A DNA stretch of 64,000 nt from Limnohabitans sp. 2KL-27 (GTDB lineage: Bacteria; Pseudomonadota; Gammaproteobacteria; Burkholderiales; Burkholderiaceae_C), in the NCBI RefSeq assembly GCF_001269345.1, contig NZ_CXOP01000002.1, forward strand, positions 310,853 through 374,852. Reading direction: 5' to 3'. Each line of letters begins with the position of its first letter. The stretch's first letter is position 1. Below, in pieces: positions 1 through 6,641 of this stretch. The notes beneath the pieces are model-generated. The model saw only the letters and a program-made list of their open reading frames with translations. It did not search any database and was not told where the DNA came from. A program made the position numbers and the translations under genes.

Positions 1-2
1 AC

Positions 3-863
3 GACAGCGTGCACGGCCGCTTTGATGGCACGGTGGACTTCACCGAAGACACCCTCATCGTCAATGGCAAAAAGATCAAGCTCTCGCACGAGCGCGATGC
101 GCACAACCTGCGCTGGGGCGAGATGGGCGTGCACACCGTGCTCGAATGCACGGGCCACTACCTGACCGAGCCCACCAGCCAGATGCATTTGGCCGCGGGC
201 GCCAAGAAAGTCGTGATTTCGGCCCCCTCCAAGGACAGCATCCCGATGTTCGTCTACGGCGTGAACCACAAGCAATATGCGGGCGAAGCCATCATCTCCA
301 ACGCTTCTTGCACCACCAACTGCCTGGCACCTGTGGTCAAGGTGCTCAACGACAAATGGGGCATCAAGCGCGGCCTGATGACCACGGTGCACGCCGCCAC
401 GGCCAGTCAGATGACGGTGGACGGGTCGTCGCGCAAAGACTGGCGCGGTGGCCGGGGCATCCTCGAAAACATCATCCCCAGCAGCACGGGCGCGGCCAAG
501 GCCGTGGGCGTGGTGATCCCCGAGATCAAGGGCAAGATCACCGGCATGGCTTTCCGTGTGCCGACTTCGGACGTGTCGGTCATTGACTTGACCGTCGAGT
601 TGAACAGCGACGCCAGCTACGCCGACATCTGCGCCGAGATGAAGGCGCAAAGCGAAGGGGCTCTGAAAGGCGTGCTGGGTTACACCGACGAGAAAGTGGT
701 CTCCACCGACTTCCGTGGCGAGTCCTGTGCCAGCGTGTTCGATGCAACGGCCGGTATTGCGCTGGACAAAAGCTTTGTCAAGATCGTGGCCTGGTACGAC
801 AACGAATGGGGTTACGCCAAGCAGTGCCTGGAGATGGTGCGGGTGGTGGCCAAGAAGAAGTGA
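3..863 (+). CDS. gap: Glyceraldehyde-3-phosphate dehydrogenase, type I (5' truncated by window)
   Basis: This is the phosphorylating NAD-dependent GAPDH of glycolysis, converting glyceraldehyde-3-phosphate to 1,3-bisphosphoglycerate in the cytoplasm. The open frame runs from the window edge (DSVHGRF), so roughly the first 45-50 residues, including the Rossmann dinucleotide loop, lie outside. The catalytic segment SNASCTTN is present, followed by the TTVHA motif, the GAAKAVG phosphate site, the S-loop region and the C-terminal WYDNEWGY signature, so the visible part is intact. A second, closely similar gap gene lies 3.5 kb downstream at 4398. The gene ends just before a long inverted repeat and a rho-independent terminator. 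Confidence 0.97.
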   Translation, partial: DSVHGRFDGTVDFTEDTLIVNGKKIKLSHERDAHNLRWGEMGVHTVLECTGHYLTEPTSQMHLAAGAKKVVISAPSKDSIPMFVYGVNHKQYAGEAIISNASCTTNCLAPVVKVLNDKWGIKRGLMTTVHAATASQMTVDGSSRKDWRGGRGILENIIPSSTGAAKAVGVVIPEIKGKITGMAFRVPTSDVSVIDLTVELNSDASYADICAEMKAQSEGALKGVLGYTDEKVVSTDFRGESCASVFDATAGIALDKSFVKIVAWYDNEWGYAKQCLEMVRVVAKKK

Positions 864-875
864 GCTGAACGGGCA

Positions 876-955
876 GGCAGCTTCAGGGCTCCCCGCAGGG
901 GCTCAGAGGCGCTTCGCTTTGCCACATCGCCCCTGCGAGGAGCCCTGAAGCTGCC
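876..955. repeat. Long near-perfect inverted repeat (27-nt arms)
   Basis: The arms at 876-902 and 929-955 are complementary at 26 of 27 positions, separated by a 26-nt loop. The repeat sits immediately 3' of gap and upstream of a conventional terminator. It has no T-run of its own, so it may act as an mRNA-stabilising 3' hairpin or be a small REP-like element. Confidence 0.85.
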
Positions 956-969
956 ATGGGACATCGCTC

Positions 970-992
970 AAAGCGCCTTCGGGCGCTTTTTT
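970..992 (+). terminator. Rho-independent terminator after gap
   Basis: The stem AAGCGCC-TTCG-GGCGCTT at 971-988 has a stable TTCG loop and is followed by a run of T to 992. It lies between the convergent gap and GMC oxidoreductase genes, whose stop codon overlaps the T-run. Confidence 0.85.
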
Positions 993-2593
993 CATGGCCG
1001 ACTGCCGCGTATCCAATCCGCCGCCTTCTCGGCAATCATGATCGTTGGGGCGTTGGTGTTACCGCTCACGATGCGCGGCATGACCGACGCGTCGACCACG
1101 CGCAAGCCCGGCACGCCATGCACGCGCAACTGCGCGTCCACCACGGCCATGTTGTCCTGGCCCATGCGGCACGTGCCCACCGGGTGGTAGACCGTGTCGG
1201 CGTTTTGGCGAATCCAGTGGTCGAGTTGTTCGTCGGTGCGGGCATCGGCCGACGCCGCCCACTCTTTGCCATACGCGGCCAAAGCGGGTTGGGCCAGGAT
1301 GCGCTGGGCTTGGCGAACGCCGTCGCGCAGCCGCTGCAGGTCGCGCGGCGCGCTCAAAAACTGCGGGTCGATCAGCGGCGCACTGTTCGGGTCGCGGTCG
1401 GCCAATTGCACGCGGCCTCGGCTGTCCGGTTGCAGCAAACACACATGCAAAGAGTAACCATGCCCCAGCGTCAGTTGGCGGCCGTGGTCCACCAGTTTGG
1501 CCACCACAAAGTGCAGCTGGATGTCCGGGTGCGCCTCATGGGGACGGCTTTTGTAAAACGCACCGCCTTCTGCGAAATTGGTGGTCAGTGCCCCTTGGCG
1601 GTGTTGCCGCCAGGCCCACAGCGCCTGCAAGGTGTGCCATGCCCCCCGGGGCGAGACGCCGATCAAATCGGTCTGCCCCGGCGCATCGGCCACCAGCACG
1701 GCGTCGGGGTGGTCGTGCAGGTTCTCGCCCACACCGGGCAGGTCGTGCAACACATCGATGCCCAGGCTTTGCAGGTGCGGGGCCGGCCCAATGCCTGAAC
1801 GCATGAGGATGGCGGGCGACTGGAAAGCGCCCGCACTCAAAATGATCTCGCGCCGAGCGCTCAAGGTCTGGGCCTTCCCACCTTGCACGGTGTGCACCTG
1901 CCGCGCCACGCAATCCACCAAACCAATGCGGTCCACGGTGACGCCGGTCATGACGTGCAAATTGGGGCGCCCCAAGTTCGGCGTGAGGTAAGCCTTGGCC
2001 GCGCTGAAACGCTCGCCTGAGCGCTGCGTCACCTGGTACAGGCCCACACCTTCTTGCGTGGGGCCATTGAAGTCGGTGGTGTGCGCCAAACCGGCTTGTA
2101 TGCCCGCCTCGACAAAGCGTTGTGAAAACACGTTGGGGCTTTGCAAATCGGCCACGTTCAAGGGGCCGTGTTGCGCATGCCAGCCGTTGTGGATGCGCTC
2201 GTTGTGCTCGGCCTTCAAAAAGTAGGGAAAAACCTCGGCCCACGACCAACCCGAACACCCCATCTGGGCCCAGGTGTCGTAATCGGCTTGTTGGCCACGG
2301 ATGTAGGCCATCGCATTGGTTGAGCTGGAGCCCCCCAAGGTGCGGCCACGCGGCTGGAAACCGATGCGGCCGTTCAAGCCGGGTTGCGGCACCGTGTTCA
2401 AGCCTTGCGTGACGATTTCGGTGCGGGCCATGAGCGCGATGCCCGCGGGGCAATGGATCAGCGCACTGGTATCGGGCGGCCCGGCCTCGAGCAGGGCCAC
2501 CTGCACGGTGGGGTCTTCGCTCAAGCGGCTGGCCAGCACACACCCGGCCGAGCCGCCGCCCACGATCACGTGATCAAACTCCAAACGGTCCAT
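992..2593 (-). CDS. GMC-family FAD oxidoreductase (choline dehydrogenase-like)
   Basis: This 533-aa flavoprotein belongs to the glucose-methanol-choline family, which oxidises primary alcohols using FAD. The N-terminus carries the ADP-binding motif [15 protein letters not shown] (about residues 12-26). The first GMC signature follows near [18 protein letters not shown], and the second is [17 protein letters not shown]. The C-terminal catalytic region has HPVGTCRMG and the [18 protein letters not shown] block, with the expected His and Asn. Length is normal for BetA/AlkJ-type enzymes. No betaine-aldehyde dehydrogenase or BetI regulator is nearby, so the substrate cannot be assigned; an aliphatic alcohol is as likely as choline. 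The gene is convergent with gap. Confidence 0.93.
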   Translation of the reverse strand: MDRLEFDHVIVGGGSAGCVLASRLSEDPTVQVALLEAGPPDTSALIHCPAGIALMARTEIVTQGLNTVPQPGLNGRIGFQPRGRTLGGSSSTNAMAYIRGQQADYDTWAQMGCSGWSWAEVFPYFLKAEHNERIHNGWHAQHGPLNVADLQSPNVFSQRFVEAGIQAGLAHTTDFNGPTQEGVGLYQVTQRSGERFSAAKAYLTPNLGRPNLHVMTGVTVDRIGLVDCVARQVHTVQGGKAQTLSARREIILSAGAFQSPAILMRSGIGPAPHLQSLGIDVLHDLPGVGENLHDHPDAVLVADAPGQTDLIGVSPRGAWHTLQALWAWRQHRQGALTTNFAEGGAFYKSRPHEAHPDIQLHFVVAKLVDHGRQLTLGHGYSLHVCLLQPDSRGRVQLADRDPNSAPLIDPQFLSAPRDLQRLRDGVRQAQRILAQPALAAYGKEWAASADARTDEQLDHWIRQNADTVYHPVGTCRMGQDNMAVVDAQLRVHGVPGLRVVDASVMPRIVSGNTNAPTIMIAEKAADWIRGSRP

Positions 2594-2611
2594 GGCTTTT
2601 TCTCCTGCGCT

Positions 2612-3883
2612 TCAAGGCGCAATATAAACCGGAGAAAACCCGCCGCCCGGTGTTCTGAAATTGGTGGTTTGGCCTTGGTACAAACGGGCAGCCAGCGACT
2701 GCACTTGGCCGTCGTACACGTAGTTGCGCACATCGAACTTGAGCACCTGCGCCGAGTCGCCGCCCGAGATGGTGCGCTCACCCGGCGCCACCCAAGCTTG
2801 AGCGATGTAACCGCCTGCCGCGATGTCGGCCCAGACACGGTGTGTCAATTTGTCGCCCCGGTAAGTGGCCTTGCCGCCGTAGCCTGCAAAGGGTTTGAAG
2901 AAAAACTGTTTGCGCGCGGCCCAAAAACGATCGGCATTGGCGGGTGTCACCACCTCGGTGTGCGGAATACCCGCCAACAACAATGATTGCGCTGCTTCGG
3001 GCACACCCATGGTCTGGAGTGTGTTCACGTTGCACAAGAGGGCCAGGTTGCGCTTGTCGGCCCACAGCGCATGGGCTTGCGGATGGGGCGTGAGAACAAC
3101 CGCGTCCTGTACATAGGCTTCACGCAAGTGAGCATGCGGGGGCTCGCTCAAGTCAAAGTCGGTCAGGCGGTTGTAAACCAAATCGATGGCCACACCCTCA
3201 CACCAAAGCTGCTGATCACGCCACGCCAATTGCGCCGGGTCGGCCACGAAGGCCGCAATGCCATGACGCTTGAACAAGGACTGGAACAGCAAGAATTCGG
3301 GATACAGGTATTGCTGCTCGGGTGCGGCGTCCACGATGGCCACGGTTCGCAAGGGACGACCCGGGTGACAGAGCTGCCACTCGCGCTCGAACATGGCCAC
3401 CCAGGCCGCTTCCAAGGCATCCACTTGGGCGTTGGTGGGCACCAGCGATTCGATCTCGGCGCAGCAAGCTCGCTGCGCTCTGGCCAGCAAAGCGTTGAGC
3501 AATGCGCCGCCGGCATTCGTGTTGACCTCGATCAGGCCAAGCCCCGCGTCATTGACATGAAAGTCATAGCCCATGAAGACACCTTTGGCGCGGGTCGGGT
3601 GGCGGGCAATCGGCGTTGAACGCGACAGGACCTCCTCGCGGTAAGTGGGCAAGGCCACCACAGATTCCAGCGCCGAAATCAGCTGCGCCATGCCCTGCAC
3701 TTGGGCCTGTGACAGCACCACGGGCCGCGCTGAAAACAAGGAGGGCAGGCGGCCCTGCACCCACTCAAACAAAGCCGGGTCCCCGATCTCTGTCGCCATG
3801 CTGCGTCGCAAAGCTTGCTCATCGAGGCTGATGCAAAAGCATTCGCGGTTGAAATGGTCGGCGTTGAGGTGTGCGGTGTTCAC
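2612..3883 (-). CDS. Uncharacterised ATP-grasp-like protein
   Basis: About 423 residues from a GTG start at 3883. The frame is open to a GTG at 3970, but that codon lies in the tail of a terminator hairpin (3973-4004) that ends the upstream gene, so a shorter start is preferred; neither has a convincing Shine-Dalgarno sequence. The protein begins with an HFNRECFC motif. It contains GLIEVNTNAGG, resembling an acidic/Asn metal-ligand segment, and a late FFFKPFAGYGGKATYRG stretch like the glycine-rich loop of ATP-grasp ligases, suggesting a permuted or divergent ATP-grasp fold. The C-terminus SLAARLYQGQTTNFRTPGGGF is also typical of such enzymes. Function is unknown; an amide- or peptide-bond-forming ligase is an inference. 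It lies 18 nt upstream of the GMC oxidoreductase on the same strand, so cotranscription is likely. Confidence 0.7.
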   Translation of the reverse strand: MNTAHLNADHFNRECFCISLDEQALRRSMATEIGDPALFEWVQGRLPSLFSARPVVLSQAQVQGMAQLISALESVVALPTYREEVLSRSTPIARHPTRAKGVFMGYDFHVNDAGLGLIEVNTNAGGALLNALLARAQRACCAEIESLVPTNAQVDALEAAWVAMFEREWQLCHPGRPLRTVAIVDAAPEQQYLYPEFLLFQSLFKRHGIAAFVADPAQLAWRDQQLWCEGVAIDLVYNRLTDFDLSEPPHAHLREAYVQDAVVLTPHPQAHALWADKRNLALLCNVNTLQTMGVPEAAQSLLLAGIPHTEVVTPANADRFWAARKQFFFKPFAGYGGKATYRGDKLTHRVWADIAAGGYIAQAWVAPGERTISGGDSAQVLKFDVRNYVYDGQVQSLAARLYQGQTTNFRTPGGGFSPVYIAP

Positions 3884-3972
3884 GAGATGGCATTGCAAGA
3901 AGACATGTCCGAATTGTCCACCCGGCTGGAAACGCTTAAGACGCCTGCCGACCGGGCGAAGGACGCCCACAT

Positions 3973-4004
3973 GAAAAAACCATCTGCCCTGGTGAGGCAG
4001 ATGG
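3973..4004 (-). terminator. Rho-independent terminator of the 64-aa gene
   Basis: A 9-bp stem CCATCTGCC/GGCAGATGG (3980-4004) with a 7-nt loop is followed, read on the minus strand, by six T residues (the A-run at 3974-3979). It ends the transcript of the small gene at 4029-4223 and separates it from the ATP-grasp-like gene. Confidence 0.88.
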
Positions 4005-4028
4005 CTCCTTCACAGGTCTGACCACGCC

Positions 4029-4223
4029 TTATTTGGAGGCGGGCATGCCCTTTTTGGCCAACTCCATGTGCTCTTGCGCTTTGGCAAAGTGTTCGCCAGC
4101 CACTTTGGCATGGGTCTGCGCTGCAGCGTGGTCGTTGGCACCGATGAGCTTGGCCACTTCTTTGTGTGACTTGGCAGCCAGCTCCAGGTGCTCTGCGACT
4201 TTGCTGTGGTGATGTTCAGACAC
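4029..4223 (-). CDS. Small His/Ala/Lys-rich helical protein
   Basis: A 64-residue protein from a GTG start at 4223, beginning (M)SEHHHSK, with a purine-rich AGGCGGA about 11 nt upstream. It is almost wholly alpha-helical in character, built from His, Ala, Lys and Glu with loosely repeated H-x-x-x-A units (AEHLELA, AGEHFAKA, AQEHMELA) and no Cys or Trp. It has no signal peptide and no recognised domain. The composition resembles small stress-induced helical proteins, but function is unknown. It has its own terminator and is divergent from gap at 4398, sharing a promoter region with it. Confidence 0.75.
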   Translation of the reverse strand: MSEHHHSKVAEHLELAAKSHKEVAKLIGANDHAAAQTHAKVAGEHFAKAQEHMELAKKGMPASK

Positions 4224-4258
4224 GCACTGTCTGTCCGCCTGCACACGCAACAGCCATC

Positions 4259-4338
4259 GGGTTACAAAACCAGAACAATCGCGCCACACGGCCGGATCAT
4301 GTAACAAAATTTCAATATTTGGCATACGATGGTTACAT
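4259..4338. promoter_or_regulatory. Divergent promoter region with GTTACA repeats
   Basis: Between the 64-aa gene and the second gap, the hexamer GTTACA occurs at 4261-4266 and 4332-4337, and its complement TGTAAC at 4300-4305. ATGTAAC (4299-4305) and GTTACAT (4332-4338) form a perfect 7-bp inverted repeat about three helical turns apart, spanning an AT-rich stretch that could hold the gap promoter (TACGAT at 4325 as a possible -10). This may be an operator for a sugar-responsive regulator; which one is not known. Confidence 0.4.
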
Positions 4339-4397
4339 CTCTGACCCATCCAGCCTTGCCGGGCTTGCGCCTGCACCTCCAAGAAAGAGAGCCCCAC

Positions 4398-5405
4398 ATG
4401 ACCACACGAATTGGCATCAACGGCTTTGGCCGCATCGGGCGCATGGTGCTGCGTGCAGCCACGCAAAACTTCAGGGACGTTGAAATCGTCGGCATCAACG
4501 ATTTGATGGCGCCCGATTACCTGGCCTACATGCTGGAATACGACAGCGTGCACGGGCGCTTTCAGGGCACGCTGACGGTGGAGGGTTCAACGTTGATCGT
4601 GAACGGCCAGCGCATCCGCCTCACGCAAGAGCGCGACCCGGAAAATCTGAAGTGGAACGAGGTAGGCGCGGATGTGGTGATCGAAGCCACCGGCTTGTTT
4701 CTGGACCAGGACAGCGCGGGCAAGCACTTGAGTGCGGGTGCCAGAAAGGTGGTGATGTCAGCCCCCTCGAAAGACGACACCCCGATGTTTGTGTATGGCG
4801 TGAACCATGCGTCCTATGCCGGACAAGCCATCGTCAGCAACGCCAGCTGCACCACCAACGCGCTGGCGCCCATCACCAAAGTGCTGAACGACAAATGGGG
4901 CATCCGGCGCGGCCTGATGACCACCGTGCATGCCACCACCGCCACCCAAAAAACCGTGGACGGCCCGAGCAACAAAGACTGGCGTGGTGGCCGTGGCATT
5001 CTGGAAAACATCATCCCCAGCAGCACAGGCGCGGCCAAAGCTGTGGGCGTGGTGATCCCCGAGATCCAGGGGCGGCTGACCGGTGTGGCGGTGCGTGTGC
5101 CCACCAGCGATGTGTCGCTGGTGGATTTGACCGTCGAGCTGAGCAGCCCGGCCACCTATGCCGAAATTTGCGCCGAGATGAAAGCGCAAAGCCAAGGGGC
5201 GCTCATGGGCGTGTTGGGTTACACCGAAGCCAAGGTGGTGTCGACCGATTTTCGGGGCGAGGTGTGCACCAGCGTGTTCGACGCCGAGGCGGGCATGGCG
5301 CTGGACAGCACCTTCATCAAAGTGATGGCCTGGTACGACAACGAGTGGGGCTACGCCAACAAGTGCCTGGAGATGGCGCGGGTGGTGGGCAAGGCATCCG
5401 CCTAA
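4398..5405 (+). CDS. gap: Glyceraldehyde-3-phosphate dehydrogenase, type I (second paralogue)
   Basis: A complete 335-aa GAPDH starting [17 protein letters not shown], with ATG at 4398 preceded by AAGAAAGAG. The Rossmann motif NGFGRIGR is at the N-terminus and GINDL supplies the Asp favouring NAD. The catalytic cysteine is in SNASCTTN and the C-terminus has WYDNEWGY. It differs from the first copy in, for example, TTNALAP versus TTNCLAP and THATTATQK versus HAATASQM. It is monocistronic, followed by a 14-bp perfect inverted repeat, and divergent from the small helical protein. One copy could be glycolytic and the other gluconeogenic or induced, but the sequence does not decide this. Confidence 0.98.
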   Translation: MTTRIGINGFGRIGRMVLRAATQNFRDVEIVGINDLMAPDYLAYMLEYDSVHGRFQGTLTVEGSTLIVNGQRIRLTQERDPENLKWNEVGADVVIEATGLFLDQDSAGKHLSAGARKVVMSAPSKDDTPMFVYGVNHASYAGQAIVSNASCTTNALAPITKVLNDKWGIRRGLMTTVHATTATQKTVDGPSNKDWRGGRGILENIIPSSTGAAKAVGVVIPEIQGRLTGVAVRVPTSDVSLVDLTVELSSPATYAEICAEMKAQSQGALMGVLGYTEAKVVSTDFRGEVCTSVFDAEAGMALDSTFIKVMAWYDNEWGYANKCLEMARVVGKASA

Positions 5406-5456
5406 GCGCTCGAACTCGAGGGGGTGGGATCACAGCCCCCCTCCCTGCCCGACAAG

Positions 5457-5495
5457 CCATGACAACGCCCCTGTTTTCGATGGGCGTTGTCATGG
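5457..5495. terminator. Perfect 14-bp inverted repeat between convergent genes
   Basis: The arms at 5457-5470 and 5482-5495 are fully complementary around an 11-nt loop. The repeat lies between the convergent gap and hydroxyacid dehydrogenase genes and probably serves as a bidirectional 3' hairpin, although no T-run follows on either strand. Confidence 0.6.
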
Positions 5496-5523
5496 GCCAA
5501 TAGGGCCCAAGCCCTCCAAAACC

Positions 5524-6417
5524 TCAAGCCTTGACGATCGTGACCTGGTTGAGTTGGGCCTGCGCCTTGACCAGCGAGGGCACCATCTCGCTGCCATAGC
5601 CCAAAGCCACGGCCGTGTTCAGGGCCTGGTGCACGCTGGTGCCGATGATGGAGGGCACCTTCATGCTCTCGGTCAGGTGCGAGTAGTAACGCAAATCCTT
5701 GGCCGCATTGTTCAGCTCGAACTTCATCGCGCCGTAGTCGCCCTGCAAGGTTTTGGACATGAGCTGGAACAAGCCCGAATTGACGCCGCCCGCCGAGATG
5801 ACCTGCACCACTTTGTCCAGGTCTACGCCCGCCTTGGCCCCCACAGCGAAGGCCTCGGCTGTGGCGGTGCAAATGGCCTGCGCCACAAAGTTGTTGAGCA
5901 GCTTGACGACGTGGCCAGAGCCCATCTCGCCCACATGGAACACGTTTTCGCTGTAAGCCCGAATCACTGGCTCGATGCGGGCGAATACCTCGGGCGATGC
6001 GCCCACCATCGAGTTGAGCTTGCCCGCTTCGGCCTCGATGGGCGTGCGGGTGAGCGGCGCGTCCACATAAATCACGCCCTGCGCAGCGCACAGCGCCGCC
6101 AGACGGCGGGTGGATTCGGGCTCACTGGTGGAGGTGTCGATGACGATCAGGCCTGCTTTCGCCTTGGACAAAATGCCCCCCGGCCCAGACACCACCGCCT
6201 CGACCTGGGGCGAGCCCGTCACGCAAATGAGCACCGCATCACAGGACGCCAAGTCGGCATAACTGCTCACCTGGCGGGCGCCTGCAGCCAACAAGTCTTG
6301 CACCGGCGCGGTGCGCTGGTGGACCGAAATCGACAAGTCAAACCCCTTGGCCCGGATGTTTTTGGCCATGCCATGGCCCATCAAACCCGAAGCGCCGACA
6401 AATCCGATGTGTTGCAT
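5524..6417 (-). CDS. 3-hydroxyisobutyrate dehydrogenase-family NAD(P)-dependent reductase
   Basis: A 297-aa beta-hydroxyacid dehydrogenase starting MQHIGFVGASGLMGHGMAKN. The start was chosen because the dinucleotide-binding beta strand begins there; the longer frame adds unrelated sequence. The binding loop reads GASGLMGHGM instead of the usual GLGxMGxxM. Other family marks are present: DAPLTRTPIEAEAGKL for the substrate-binding DAPVSGG-like segment, and GSGHVVKLLNNF, which supplies the catalytic Lys and Asn. Possible substrates are 3-hydroxyisobutyrate, tartronate semialdehyde or a related hydroxyacid. It has no pathway neighbours and is convergent with gap. Confidence 0.88.
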   Translation of the reverse strand: MQHIGFVGASGLMGHGMAKNIRAKGFDLSISVHQRTAPVQDLLAAGARQVSSYADLASCDAVLICVTGSPQVEAVVSGPGGILSKAKAGLIVIDTSTSEPESTRRLAALCAAQGVIYVDAPLTRTPIEAEAGKLNSMVGASPEVFARIEPVIRAYSENVFHVGEMGSGHVVKLLNNFVAQAICTATAEAFAVGAKAGVDLDKVVQVISAGGVNSGLFQLMSKTLQGDYGAMKFELNNAAKDLRYYSHLTESMKVPSIIGTSVHQALNTAVALGYGSEMVPSLVKAQAQLNQVTIVKA

Positions 6418-6590
6418 GTGCGTCTCTGCTGTGTGGTGAAGGTCTGCCCATTTTGGAAGAAAGTGCAGGGCCAAGGTGTCACCTTCGCAGCCAACTGACA
6501 GAGCGCGCTTTTCAGGCATGGGGCACACGCTCAGCTAGAACGCCCACCCACCCTGGCACCGGCCATGGGCAATGGCTTTGGATGGCTTCC

Positions 6591-6619
6591 AAAAAAAACG
6601 CCACGTCTGGCGTGGCGTT
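6591..6619 (-). terminator. Rho-independent terminator of topB
   Basis: A 9-bp stem AACGCCACG/CGTGGCGTT (6597-6619) with a 5-nt loop is followed on the minus strand by eight T residues (the A-run at 6591-6598), 22 nt after the topB stop codon. Confidence 0.92.
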
Positions 6620-6641
6620 CAGAACCCCGGCGGGATGGGTG

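Noticed and set aside
4224-4553. N-terminal extension of the small His/Ala-rich protein to 174 aa
   Set aside because: The added part overlaps the start of gap on the other strand and has different composition; the GTG at 4223 gives the compact helical protein.
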